Shown piece by piece: positions 8,102 through 17,142 of a stretch of DNA of 26,786 nt; position 1 is the first letter of the stretch; each line of letters starts with the position of its first letter. The DNA comes from JAUWMI01 sp964454265 (GTDB lineage: Bacteria; Sumerlaeota; Sumerlaeia; MWCT01; JAUWMI01), in contig CAYVXD010000050.1 of assembly GCA_964454265.1 (NCBI GenBank), positions 1 through 26,786 of the forward strand, given 5' to 3'. The notes under the pieces were generated by a model, which saw only the letters and a list, made by a program, of their open reading frames with translations, searched no databases and had not been told where the DNA came from. The position numbers and the translations under genes are program-made.

Positions 8102-9666
8102 GAAGTCCCGCTGAAATAGAGCAAGCATATCAGAAGCACGGACTGGCAAAGCAGACCGTCGCGGTGATCCCGGCAGCTGGTCTGAGCACGCGTATGACCC
8201 CGATCTGGACGCGTGTGGATCCATACCTTGATTCGTTGGCAAAACCCGCCATGACCGATTTTGGCACCTCGTGTTCTTTCCTCGATTTGATTCTTACCAA
8301 GCTGCTCAACGAAGGGGTCGCTAGCCGCGTTTTAGTCAGAGTAGGTAAACGACTTCCAGCACAGCTTGAAGAGTGTCACAGTGTCAAAGAAAAGATGCAG
8401 TTCAAAATTGAGCAAGATCTCATGGCAATTATCAGACGCTGGGACCGAGTGCGCGCATTCTATAGTAATCCAGACGGGAATGACGAAGGAACCGGGGCGA
8501 CGATCGTCTCGCGCGAAGCGAAGGCGATGCTCGAAGATCAACGGAATGTGCGAAGCGTGCTTTTTTGCTATGGCGACACGGTTACTATCAGCGCCGCAAC
8601 GCTGAAGGAAATTATCCTTGAGCACACAACAAAGCGCAATGATGTGACAGTGGTTTCAATGCGCGTGCCAGACGCGTCTGGGTATGGCCGTGTTGTGCGT
8701 GATCGCCACACAAACGATTTTCTTGGAATCGTCGAGCAGAAGGTGATCGGGACAACTGAAGAAGAGCGAAAGACAAAACAGCGGTGCGAGTTCAAACAGG
8801 GACAGGTGAAGATTGCAACTGAACATCTCCACGCAATCCAGGAGCGGAACACAGGACTTTTGGCAGTGACCAGGGAGGTATTCCTGAATACGATTCGACA
8901 TGTTGACCTGGCGGCCGGGGAGATACCTGACCGATCAGCTGCGCCGTCTGCTTCCGCCTCTGACCGATCAACACGTATCTACGTGCTTAAACAACGCAGT
9001 GGCAGTGAATATTATCTTCCAGAAGTGGCGAATAAAGTAGAACGCGCAGGAGGAAAGGTGGGGATTTTCACGCTTCCAGAAAAGACATTACGTGCCTTTG
9101 ACTCGCGCACCGACATTCGTCACTACGCGCTGGAGAAAGACGTACGATTCACGACAGAGGTTCCTCCTGCGTGGGTTCAGAAAACTGCTCAATGGCAGAC
9201 ATACGAGCCCCTGGACGAGAAATGCTTGCAGGTGCTGGAGCAGCTATTCGGCGTATCAATCTATCCCGGGTCTCTCATTCGAACCGATTCGTCAATTCGC
9301 CGCTTCCTTTTGTCCTTGTCGGATGCGGTTCAGCAGACAGGCGGGTATCGAACGTTTTGCTCCGCCTACGAGCACGAGCTTCGGGAAGGCCGGCTAGCGT
9401 CTATTCCCCAACTGAGCGACTACGCCTCTGCCCCTCTGCATATCGGATGTCATACGCTGCTCAAGGGTTATGTGGCGCTGGGGGAATGCATGTCAATAAG
9501 CCTATGGGCCACAATTGAGAACAGCGCCATTATTAAGAGCAAAATTGACCGCAAGGCCGTGATCCGCAATGCGCTGATCTCCAACAGCCACATCCGCAGT
9601 TCCGCAGTCTCCCCTACGTGCGTAGAGTCAACGGAGATTTGCAATTCGAGTTTTCCGCTGTATTAA
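8098..9666 (+). CDS. sugar-1-phosphate nucleotidyltransferase with short beta-helix tail
   Basis: A 522-residue GlmU-like nucleotidyltransferase, expected to join a sugar 1-phosphate to an NTP. The nucleotide loop is PAAGLSTRM (25-33), diverged from the usual GxGTRM; K49-P50 follows. EGTGATI (130-136) corresponds to the LGTG region of GlmU, and G159-D160 in CYGDTV is the metal-binding Asp. The first part ends near residue 300. A unique central region (about 300-445) follows. The last 70 residues show hexapeptide-like runs (IENSAII, IDRKAVI, IRNALISNSHI) that predict four or five coils of left-handed beta-helix. This is too few for a full GlmU acetyltransferase domain. It overlaps the upstream gene by 4 bp. 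Together with the dehydrogenase it points to synthesis of an activated uronic-acid-type sugar; the sugar itself is unknown. Confidence 0.85.
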   Translation: MRSPAEIEQAYQKHGLAKQTVAVIPAAGLSTRMTPIWTRVDPYLDSLAKPAMTDFGTSCSFLDLILTKLLNEGVASRVLVRVGKRLPAQLEECHSVKEKMQFKIEQDLMAIIRRWDRVRAFYSNPDGNDEGTGATIVSREAKAMLEDQRNVRSVLFCYGDTVTISAATLKEIILEHTTKRNDVTVVSMRVPDASGYGRVVRDRHTNDFLGIVEQKVIGTTEEERKTKQRCEFKQGQVKIATEHLHAIQERNTGLLAVTREVFLNTIRHVDLAAGEIPDRSAAPSASASDRSTRIYVLKQRSGSEYYLPEVANKVERAGGKVGIFTLPEKTLRAFDSRTDIRHYALEKDVRFTTEVPPAWVQKTAQWQTYEPLDEKCLQVLEQLFGVSIYPGSLIRTDSSIRRFLLSLSDAVQQTGGYRTFCSAYEHELREGRLASIPQLSDYASAPLHIGCHTLLKGYVALGECMSISLWATIENSAIIKSKIDRKAVIRNALISNSHIRSSAVSPTCVESTEICNSSFPLY

Positions 9667-9840
9667 TTCGGCCTGCCCGCCTGAGGCGAGCCAGCATGTT
9701 CGCGCACACCGTTCCGCAACGCTCTAATCAGTTTGGTCTGACCCGAGTGCAGGGTTAATACTGAAGGCATTCGGCAGACTGATGGTGTCCGAGCTGGCTG
9801 GTATATCGGCAAGGAAGATATTTCCACTGCCAATCTTGGC

Positions 9841-9869
9841 TTGACACGTCTTCTCTTTTCCCTTACTTA
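9841..9869 (+). promoter_or_regulatory. possible promoter of the SIS-domain gene
   Basis: CTTGACA gives a perfect -35 (9841-9846), about 100 bases before the gene start in a 281-base gap. The downstream hexamers (TTACTT/TACTTA at 16-17 bases) match the -10 consensus poorly. It is listed because the same CTTGACA core precedes fur, the dehydrogenase and the M14 fusion gene. Confidence 0.35.
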
Positions 9870-9947
9870 CATTTCAGAGAGCACAGCTCTGCCCACATAA
9901 GCGAGAAGATTGGTAGGCGTAAGGAAAACCTGCCAAGGAGGAAAACC

Positions 9948-10712
9948 ATGGATTTTTCCCATCTGAAATCAGACACGCGTTTTCTCGAAAAAGTCGTTGA
10001 ATTTTGCGAGCGGGTTGAGCGTGAACAGATTGATAATATCCTGGCAGCTGCAGAGCTCATGGCTAATGCAGTTGCGAAGGATGAGCTGATTCACGTCTAT
10101 GGTGGCGGGGGGCACACATGTCTGTGCATGGCCGAGATGTTTTTCCGCGCAGGCGGTCTGGCGTGCATCAACGCAATCATGGATATTGGCATTTCACCGT
10201 TCAACCAGTCGCTCAAGTATCTGGAGATCGAACGCACGGTAAATTACGGTCGCAGCATTGTTCGGTATTACGCGCCGAAAAAGGACGAGGTGTTCATCAT
10301 CTTCCACAACATCGGCATCAATGCAGCAACCATTGATGCAGCTCTGGAGGCAAAAGCCTGCGGCGTGAAACTCATTGCGGTTTCTTCGCGTGAATGGCAA
10401 TCTTTACCATCAGATCATCCGATTCGGCATCCGAGCAAAAAGAATCTGTTTGACCTTGCTGATATCTGCATTGATGACTACGATCCGATTGGAGATGCGA
10501 TTATTACAATGGAAGGGCTGGATACGCCGATCTGTCCGATTTCCGGCATTGTGGACTTTTACATTATCCATCGGCTGGAAATGGAAACCGTGCGCAAACT
10601 GATCGCACGGGGCATAGATCCACCAATCTGGCGGAGTGCCAATGCGCCCAAGGGCGATGAATATAATGCGCAGTACGTGAAGCGTTACTTCTCACGGATC
10701 AAGAATCTCTGA
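9948..10712 (+). CDS. SIS-domain phosphosugar-binding protein (UPF0309/COG4821 type)
   Basis: A 254-residue protein of the sugar-isomerase (SIS) fold, of the stand-alone COG4821/UPF0309 kind. HVYGGGGHTCLCMAEMFFRAGG (about residues 49-70) is the typical phosphate-binding loop and following helix of this family. FIIFHNIGINAATIDAA carries the second SIS segment, and LFDLADICIDDYDPIGDA is the family's C-terminal signature. Members bind phosphosugars (isomerase, etherase or regulator); the reaction of this subgroup is not settled. AAGGAGG lies ideally before the ATG. It is 281 bases downstream of the nucleotidyltransferase and has a candidate promoter, so it may be separately controlled while serving the same sugar pathway. 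Confidence 0.85.
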   Translation: MDFSHLKSDTRFLEKVVEFCERVEREQIDNILAAAELMANAVAKDELIHVYGGGGHTCLCMAEMFFRAGGLACINAIMDIGISPFNQSLKYLEIERTVNYGRSIVRYYAPKKDEVFIIFHNIGINAATIDAALEAKACGVKLIAVSSREWQSLPSDHPIRHPSKKNLFDLADICIDDYDPIGDAIITMEGLDTPICPISGIVDFYIIHRLEMETVRKLIARGIDPPIWRSANAPKGDEYNAQYVKRYFSRIKNL

Positions 10713-10809
10713 GGAGCATTTCACAAAAAGCAGCCTGGATTCACAATGTAACGTATAAAAATGTCGTGTTATCGTCCGAGGGGCGACTATAAAGAAAGAC
10801 CATATTGAT

Positions 10810-12402
10810 ATGCGCTACGGTATCACACTCATTGCCATGTTCTTCTGTTTGTTGAGCATCAAGAGTACGGCTCAGACTGCTGAATCTCATCAACTGATTG
10901 AAGTTATGGTGCCAAGCCCCGCAGAGCTTCATCTCCTGGTTAATCTAGGGCTTGATATCTGGGAGGTGAAGGACGGCAAGGCAACTGTATATCTCTGGAG
11001 TGCTGAGGAGCTAACCCAGCTTGATACAAGCGGCGTTTCCTATCGTGTACTCCACCCTGACCGAAAAAGTGTTTATCAATCACTTAATCTACCGCTTGCT
11101 CTACCATCTGACGCAGGACTATTTCATACATACGATGAGCTGCTCATCGTGCTTGACAATCTTGAAACCAGTTATCCGGATATTGAGGCATCGGTTACTA
11201 TCGGAACTACTCATGAGGGACGAAACATCGCAGGCCTGAAGATCAGCGACAATGTGACGTACGACGATACAGGCGAGCCGATTGTCGTGATCCTAGGCTG
11301 TCAGCATGCACGTGAGTGGATCTCTGTTGAAGTATCCATGGGACTCGCTAGTTATCTGGTTGAGCAGTATACAACCAACACAACGGTCCAGCAGATCGTT
11401 GACTCCAGCGAGATCTATATTTTCCCCATGATAAATCCGGATGGGCATAGCTACTGCGTGACGACGAATCGGCTATGGCGCAAAAATCGCAAGCCGAATG
11501 ACGATGGCGTCACGGTCGGCGTTGATATCAACAGAAACTTTTCCTACAAATGGGAAACCGGCGGTTCCAGCACATCGCCTGGCTCAATCACCTATCGTGG
11601 CCCCTATCCCTTTTCAGAACAAGAGACGCTGGCGCTCAAGAATTTCGTTGATACGCACCCGAGGATTGTCGGCGTGATTAACTATCATTCCTGGGGACAG
11701 GACATCCTGTACGCCTGGGCTTATACGTACACGGATGCGCCCAACCGGGTGTTTCTCGATGGGCTGGCCGCGCCAATAGAAGCGGCAATTGAAGCCGTGA
11801 ATGGCTCCGGATACGTACGGGGTCAGTGGGCAGACATCCTGTCCTACACAGGCGGAGGAACAACGGCGGACTGGTATAATGCAGAGATCGGCGTGCCCTG
11901 TTTTACGATCGAGCTACCACCGAATACGAATCCGCCGGGGTTTGTGCCACCGGAATCTGCAATTGAACCTGCTGTGGAGGAGAACATTCCAGGGGCACTT
12001 TTGCTTATGCAATGGGCCATTAACGAATGGGATAATGCGAGCAGCACGACTATTTTTAACATTCAGGTCAGCGCTATTACGGACACATCGGCGCGCGTAA
12101 GCTGGGACACCGACCGAGCAAGCTGGGGGCAGATTGAATACGGAACTGACGATCAGTACGGATCAGCCACCCCGCTCGACAAAATTCCGAACCTGTCACA
12201 TACCATGCTCATTGAGGGGATTTCGCCTGGCACAACCTACCACTATCGCATTACAGCGACGGATCTTGGCAGGCGCGCGACTCAATCGCCTGATGGGATG
12301 TTCACGACAACCGGCGCACCGTCGCGAATTGGCGATTGGGAGCAGTTTGAGCATCGTCCGCACAGTTCTGTTTCGCCTTCGCGTACTTCGGAATCTCCTT
12401 GA
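10810..12402 (+). CDS. secreted M14 zinc carboxypeptidase with fibronectin III tail
   Basis: A 530-residue exported metallocarboxypeptidase of the carboxypeptidase A/B type. Residues 1-22 form a signal peptide ending in STAQ. A propeptide-like region (about 25-100) precedes the catalytic domain (about 105-405). Zinc ligands are H166 and E169 in CQHAREW and H293 in NYHSWGQ. The catalytic general base is E368 in FTIELPP, and DINRNF carries the Asn-Arg pair that holds the substrate carboxylate. All key residues are present, so it should be active on peptide C-termini outside the cytoplasm. A fibronectin type III domain (about 416-500, with TSARVSWDTD and GTTYHYRITATD) follows, probably for substrate or surface binding. 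No strong Shine-Dalgarno sequence is seen. The 97-base gap upstream suggests its own transcription unit. Confidence 0.93.
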   Translation: MRYGITLIAMFFCLLSIKSTAQTAESHQLIEVMVPSPAELHLLVNLGLDIWEVKDGKATVYLWSAEELTQLDTSGVSYRVLHPDRKSVYQSLNLPLALPSDAGLFHTYDELLIVLDNLETSYPDIEASVTIGTTHEGRNIAGLKISDNVTYDDTGEPIVVILGCQHAREWISVEVSMGLASYLVEQYTTNTTVQQIVDSSEIYIFPMINPDGHSYCVTTNRLWRKNRKPNDDGVTVGVDINRNFSYKWETGGSSTSPGSITYRGPYPFSEQETLALKNFVDTHPRIVGVINYHSWGQDILYAWAYTYTDAPNRVFLDGLAAPIEAAIEAVNGSGYVRGQWADILSYTGGGTTADWYNAEIGVPCFTIELPPNTNPPGFVPPESAIEPAVEENIPGALLLMQWAINEWDNASSTTIFNIQVSAITDTSARVSWDTDRASWGQIEYGTDDQYGSATPLDKIPNLSHTMLIEGISPGTTYHYRITATDLGRRATQSPDGMFTTTGAPSRIGDWEQFEHRPHSSVSPSRTSESP

Positions 12403-12476
12403 CCTAGTCGCCGCCTTTTCCCTATAAAAAAGGCAGTGTCAAATCCGCTATCGAAATACACAAGCAGGCGGGAACG

Positions 12477-13862
12477 ATGCCTGAAGCATTCGACATGAAT
12501 GATGTAACGCGCTATGATGCGTTCAAGCACGATTCTATTCGTGGCTACACCATACTCAGTGAGATTGGTAAAGGCGCCACAGGCGTGGTCTATGCTGCCC
12601 GTAATATACAGAGCGGTGCCCTTGTTGCCATCAAAGTTCTCTATCCATTCTATTCGCACAACAAGGACCATCTGCATCGGCTCACGCGAGAAGCCGAGCT
12701 CACCAAGCGGCTGAATCACCCAAACATTGTGGCTGGCCATGAGTATGGCCTCTGCAAGGGACACTACTACTTTGTTATGGAGTTCGTTAAAGGACATCCG
12801 CTCGATCATCTGTTGAAAAAGCAGAGAGCTTTCTCTGAGCAGGAAGCCATACGCATTATGTTGGAAGTCGCCAGAGCCCTCGATGCAGCGCAGCAGCTCA
12901 AAATCATCCACCGAGATATCAAACCGAGCAATATCGTGATCATGCCTGAAAACAGAATTAAATTGATGGACTTCGGCCTGGCGAAGGAGGAGATTGACCG
13001 CACAATCACCCGCCATGGGACGATTCTGGGCACACCTTTGTATATCTCACCTGAGCAGGCGCGAGGCGAGACCGCAATTGATACACGCAGCGATATCTAT
13101 TCCCTTGGCATCACGTTTTATCATCTGGTGACTGGCGAGCCGCCCTTTGCAGACCTCGATACTTCGCTTCTCCTCACCAAGAAAATCACGGATCCCATTC
13201 CATCGGCAAAGACACGGAATCCCAACCTGTCAGATGAAGTGGCATACGTCATTATGAAGATGTGCGAGCGCGACAAGGCGAAGCGCTACAGCTCGCCGGT
13301 GGAATTGATTGAAGATCTGGAAAAACTGGTCAAGGGAACATTTTGCATTGCCAAAAAACCCGAGCCGTCGAAGCCGAAAGCTCAGGTGGCAATCAGTGAT
13401 CTGCTGGAACGCGAGATTGATGATCCAGCGCTCCGTTTGCTTCTTTCACGCAATGACATCGCGTTGCAGCCACGGATCCTTGGTGAGCTGGACGTACTCT
13501 TTTACGAAGAGGATCGCACGAAGGAGGCGTACCTTTTGTTGAAAGGGAAATTGGAAGTGCTGAAGGCTGGCCGACAAATTACAATTATTGAAAAGCCCGG
13601 GACGTTCATCGGCGAGATGTCAACGCTTCTGAAAGTACCACGCACAGCAACTATCCGCGCGCTGGAGCCAACAACTCTTCTCGAGATCAAAGAGAACCAA
13701 TTTGGCGAATTTTTGCGTGTTGCACCCGAGCTGGGCTACCATCTTGCAGTTCGCCTCGCCTCACATCTGGAAAAGACCACTACACGGTTAAAAGAAGTTC
13801 AGGCGAAACTGGCCGCCGTTCGCGAACACTACCGCTTCATTCGCGATGAGCTTGAAGACTAG
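12477..13862 (+). CDS. Hanks-type Ser/Thr kinase fused to a cyclic-nucleotide-binding domain
   Basis: A 461-residue soluble signalling protein. Residues 24-285 form a complete eukaryotic-like kinase: glycine loop GKGATG (31-36), K53 in VAIK, H145-R-D147 in HRDIKPSN, D165-F-G167 and GTPLYISPEQA. A linker (285-310) leads to a cNMP-binding domain (about 325-435). Its phosphate-binding cassette IGEMSTLLKVPRTAT keeps G379-E380 and R389, the residues that contact the ribose and phosphate of cAMP/cGMP. There is no membrane segment, unlike PknB-type receptors. The order kinase-then-sensor is the reverse of mammalian PKG. Starts at 12477 (ATG) and in frame at 12495 are both possible; the first has GGCGGG before it. 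A cyclic-nucleotide-switched kinase is inference from the domains. Confidence 0.93.
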   Translation: MPEAFDMNDVTRYDAFKHDSIRGYTILSEIGKGATGVVYAARNIQSGALVAIKVLYPFYSHNKDHLHRLTREAELTKRLNHPNIVAGHEYGLCKGHYYFVMEFVKGHPLDHLLKKQRAFSEQEAIRIMLEVARALDAAQQLKIIHRDIKPSNIVIMPENRIKLMDFGLAKEEIDRTITRHGTILGTPLYISPEQARGETAIDTRSDIYSLGITFYHLVTGEPPFADLDTSLLLTKKITDPIPSAKTRNPNLSDEVAYVIMKMCERDKAKRYSSPVELIEDLEKLVKGTFCIAKKPEPSKPKAQVAISDLLEREIDDPALRLLLSRNDIALQPRILGELDVLFYEEDRTKEAYLLLKGKLEVLKAGRQITIIEKPGTFIGEMSTLLKVPRTATIRALEPTTLLEIKENQFGEFLRVAPELGYHLAVRLASHLEKTTTRLKEVQAKLAAVREHYRFIRDELED

Positions 13863-13899
13863 AGCAAACGCCATCACTGTGTCTTTCGATTATTTCTTC

Positions 13900-14496
13900 C
13901 TAACCATCCTTTATCCGTAGATACTCCTGCCGCGTGTCTATGTCCAGCACCACTCCTTCATCCCTAACCGGCAGGAGCTCGACCATCTCAGAATGTTCCT
14001 GAACCACAGCGTGTGCGCCAAGGCCGAGAGGTGTGTGCAGGAGTTCCTGGAACAGCAATCTTGGAAAAACTACTGGATGGCCCTTGCGGCCACGGAACGT
14101 AGGGATTAGAATCTTTTGCGGCGACTCGGCAGATTCCGCGGCCAGAAGCCGGTAGGTCTCGGTGCGCACGCATGGGTGATCAACCAGACAAAGCAATGCG
14201 GCTCGTGTTCCTGAGGGTAGGGCACGAAGCGCGAGCTGAAATGAATAGAGTTGTCCAAGGTCAGGCCGCGTATTGACAATGCAACTGCAATCGGGAAGGG
14301 AGATTTTCTTGAGCTGATTACGATGCGCATGATTAAACACAACTACCACGTTGTGAACACCCGCAGTCTTGAGGCATTCCACAATTACTTCTACAAATGT
14401 TTTATCGCCAATGGTAAGAAACGGTTTTGGCGAGCCAATACGCGTAGATTCTCCAGCAGCCAGGATAACAGCGGTGATATCAGAAAATTGCTGCAT
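13900..14496 (-). CDS. MobA/MocA-like nucleotidyltransferase
   Basis: A 198-residue GT-A-fold nucleotidyltransferase of the NTP_transf_3 group. AVILAAGESTRIGSPKPFL (about residues 9-27) is the nucleotide loop, with the conserved KPF lysine. LVDHPCV holds the metal-binding Asp, and GRKGHPVVFP is the substrate-side motif typical of MocA (molybdenum cofactor cytidylyltransferase) and relatives. No molybdoenzyme or other cofactor gene is in the window, so the substrate is open. It starts one base after the stop of the B12-type radical SAM gene on the same strand, so the two are translated from one message. It converges with the kinase gene, with 37 bases between their stops. Confidence 0.85.
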   Translation of the reverse strand: MQQFSDITAVILAAGESTRIGSPKPFLTIGDKTFVEVIVECLKTAGVHNVVVVFNHAHRNQLKKISLPDCSCIVNTRPDLGQLYSFQLALRALPSGTRAALLCLVDHPCVRTETYRLLAAESAESPQKILIPTFRGRKGHPVVFPRLLFQELLHTPLGLGAHAVVQEHSEMVELLPVRDEGVVLDIDTRQEYLRIKDG

Positions 14497-14497
14497 G

Positions 14498-17095
14498 CTA
14501 TTTCACTTCCAGTCGCGTCCGCCGCACTTCCTTCACGTCCAGCACCGTTATCGTCACACCAAGCACTCCTGAAAGGGCAACCAGGGGGTCAATATAATCT
14601 GGAGATTGGAGTGCTAGCTGTATTTCGAATTGCATACCATTATCGGACGTACGAAAGTGGATATCGCGGATGGATCTTTTCAAGTCCCGCCAAACGATCC
14701 TGTTTTGTTTTTCAAACTGGAATTTAATCTGCGCACTCTCGCGAAAGACTGCGATTCGCTCTTTAACAGCTAAGGAGGAAATATCAACCGTTTTTTCATG
14801 GACAATCACCACATAACTCGCTGTATGAACCGTCGCCTCAAGCGATGGGCTGTTGAGAAATACCGGCCAGGCGGCAAGCACGCGCAAGCCTGGCAGGGTG
14901 TGCATGTTGAGTGTCTCGAGAACCTCAGGAGGATTATATGGTTTAGCAAAAAACACATCCAGCAATTCGCCATCGCTTTCATAACCCAGAGCGAGCGGTG
15001 AAGCGAATTGGAGGCGTGGCTGCGGATTGAATCCTTTGGTATAGGCCACAGCGAGTTGCGACTTTGCCAGCAGGTGTTTCACCACCTTTGCCAGATCCAG
15101 GTGGGAAATAAACCGCAGTGTTCCTTGCTTGGTGAAGCAAAATCGAATTCGTTGCTGGGCGGCATCAGCGGAGGATTGGTGTGGCAGACTCATTGCAGCG
15201 GGGAATTCCAGTGTAGTTTGGCTCGGTTCTTGTTCAGACGCATGCGCTGGCTGAATAGCATCTCGACAAACCCGGCATCCTCGACACCCTGCTCTTGTGC
15301 AATCCGGCGTGTCAATTCCTTGGAGCGCCCGCTCGCGTTCACGCCATAGAAATGCCTTGTCCACCAGCGCACTCAGGTGATCCCATGGGAAATGTTCATG
15401 CTCATCGCGCTGGCGATGAGCGTACCACGCAGGGGCCAGCCCGTGCATAGAAAACGCCTGTTGCCACTTTTTTATATCCAGGTGCTCGCTCCAGCTATCA
15501 AAGCGACACCCAAGATTCCAGGCACTCTTAAGAACAGGGGCCAGGCGGCGATCGCCCCGGCTCAGCGCGCCCTCCAGCACGCTGGCATCAATTGATGCGG
15601 CTTTAACATCAACGCAGCGTGAGCGCACCCGAGATGCAACGTACCCGAACCGTGCGCGTAACTCCTCGGCCGAGAGCTGTGCCTCCCATTGAAATGGCGT
15701 GTGTGGCTTGGGCACAAATGGGCCGAGCGTGACGTTAAGCGTGCATCGTCTTCGCCAGATGGCTCTCCCTTTGGCCTCAATGGCCTTGATCAGCGCAATC
15801 ATGCCATCAAGGTCGTCGTACGTCTCAGTTGGAAGTCCAATCATAAAGTAGAGCTTCAGGGTGTGCCATCCTTGACCAAAAACGCGAGCACAGAGCTCAA
15901 CGAAGTCATCCCGGTGAAAGTTCTTGTTAATTACGGTGCGCAGCCGTTCGGTACCTGCTTCAGGAGCAAAGGTTAGCCCTGTTTTGCGTACGGACTGGAT
16001 TGCTCTGGCAATTGCAACATCAAAGTCCCTCGGACGTAAGGAGGGAAGCGAGAGGCCGACATGCGCACGGCCAAACTCCTGTAATAAGCGATTCACCAGC
16101 GGCCCCAGGCAAGAGTAGTCTGCGCTGCTCAACGAGAGCAGAGAAATTTCCTGATAGCCAGTATTTGCCAGTCCCTGGCGACAAATCTCAATAATCTGCT
16201 CTGGCGATCGCTCCCGCAGCGGCCGATGAATCATACCCGCCTGGCAGAACCGGCATCCGCAGCTGCATCCTCGCCTGATCTCTACTGCGAAGCGATCGTG
16301 AATAATGCGCAGGAGCGGCACTACTGGCCGAACGCTTCCCAGGTCGCTCGTCAGATCGAAAACGCGCTTCTGCACCACTGGAGGCGCTGCAGGCTCGCGC
16401 GGCGTAACATTCGTGACCCGACCACTGGCCTCGTAGTGGCACTCGTAGAAGTCGGGCACATAAACTCCTGGAATGCGCGCCAGATTTCGAAGTAACTCGT
16501 GTTTCTCTCCAGCGCCACTCCGCTTGAATTCCTCAACCGCCTGCATTATTTCGAGCACCACATCCTCTCCATCACCCAGTACAAAGCAATCAATAAACGG
16601 CGCAAGTGGCTCAGGTGAAAACGCACCGCACCCACCAGCAATGATCAGAGGAAGTGGCGCTTCACGCTGCGCGGAATCAATATCTAATCCTGCCAGTGAG
16701 ATCATGTTTAATACGTTTGTATAGGTCAATTCATGTTGCAACGTAAACCCAATGATGTCGCACGTATCAAGTGGAAGGTTGCTCTCAAGTGTTCGCAGCG
16801 GAATTCCGTGCTCGCGCATTATCGTTTCAAAATCAATCCATGGAGCAAATACGCGCTCAGCAGCGAATCTCTCCATGGCATTGATGCGCTCGTAAAGAAT
16901 CTTAAAGCCATGATAGGACATGCCGACGTCGTAGAGATCCGGAAATGCCAGTGCAATTCTTACCGCAACGCTCTGCCCTGTTTTTTTAACGACGTTGACC
17001 TCTCCATTCGTGTAGCGGCCAGGCCGCTCCGCAGAGAGCACGTATCTGGTGAGAACGTCGTCGCGTATTTTTTTATTGCAACTTTTCTGCACCAT
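14498..17095 (-). CDS. B12-type radical SAM protein fused to DUF2344 (TIGR03960 + TIGR03936)
   Basis: An 865-residue fusion of two widespread protein types of unknown function that are fused in some genomes and adjacent in others. The N-terminal third is a cobalamin-binding-like Rossmann region (FPDLYDVGMSYHGFKILYERIN; GGCGAFSPEPLAPFIDCFVLGDGE). The radical SAM cluster is C277-x3-C281-x2-C284 in GCSCGCRFCQAG. After the barrel comes C599-x4-C604-x2-C607-x2-C610 (CTRAGCRGCRVC), probably a second iron-sulfur site. From about residue 640 (IRFCFTKQGTLRFISHLDL) it is the DUF2344 domain, with YTKGFNPQPRLQFASPLALG. The frame is open to 17152, but I take the ATG at 17095: residues before it are cysteine-rich and unlike the family, and the longer version would overlap the divergent yggS. 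An RNA- or ribosome-related modification role has been suggested for this family but is unproven. Confidence 0.9.
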   Translation of the reverse strand: MVQKSCNKKIRDDVLTRYVLSAERPGRYTNGEVNVVKKTGQSVAVRIALAFPDLYDVGMSYHGFKILYERINAMERFAAERVFAPWIDFETIMREHGIPLRTLESNLPLDTCDIIGFTLQHELTYTNVLNMISLAGLDIDSAQREAPLPLIIAGGCGAFSPEPLAPFIDCFVLGDGEDVVLEIMQAVEEFKRSGAGEKHELLRNLARIPGVYVPDFYECHYEASGRVTNVTPREPAAPPVVQKRVFDLTSDLGSVRPVVPLLRIIHDRFAVEIRRGCSCGCRFCQAGMIHRPLRERSPEQIIEICRQGLANTGYQEISLLSLSSADYSCLGPLVNRLLQEFGRAHVGLSLPSLRPRDFDVAIARAIQSVRKTGLTFAPEAGTERLRTVINKNFHRDDFVELCARVFGQGWHTLKLYFMIGLPTETYDDLDGMIALIKAIEAKGRAIWRRRCTLNVTLGPFVPKPHTPFQWEAQLSAEELRARFGYVASRVRSRCVDVKAASIDASVLEGALSRGDRRLAPVLKSAWNLGCRFDSWSEHLDIKKWQQAFSMHGLAPAWYAHRQRDEHEHFPWDHLSALVDKAFLWRERERALQGIDTPDCTRAGCRGCRVCRDAIQPAHASEQEPSQTTLEFPAAMSLPHQSSADAAQQRIRFCFTKQGTLRFISHLDLAKVVKHLLAKSQLAVAYTKGFNPQPRLQFASPLALGYESDGELLDVFFAKPYNPPEVLETLNMHTLPGLRVLAAWPVFLNSPSLEATVHTASYVVIVHEKTVDISSLAVKERIAVFRESAQIKFQFEKQNRIVWRDLKRSIRDIHFRTSDNGMQFEIQLALQSPDYIDPLVALSGVLGVTITVLDVKEVRRTRLEVK

Positions 17096-17142
17096 GATAT
17101 CTAGGTATCTACAGTATCGGTCACAATCTACGCAACGACAAA

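Noticed and set aside
9667..9700. CGCC-TGA-GGCG hairpin after the nucleotidyltransferase as a terminator
   Set aside because: The continuous stem is only 4 bp and no T-run follows.
12413..12434. GCCTTTT/AAAAGGC hairpin after the M14 carboxypeptidase as an intrinsic terminator
   Set aside because: The stem is AT-rich and no T-run follows on either strand, so termination is not supported.
12282..13016. 244-codon minus-strand frame opposite the kinase
   Set aside because: It lies opposite the well-supported kinase and M14 genes, and its sequence has no domain. It reads as a shadow of codon bias.
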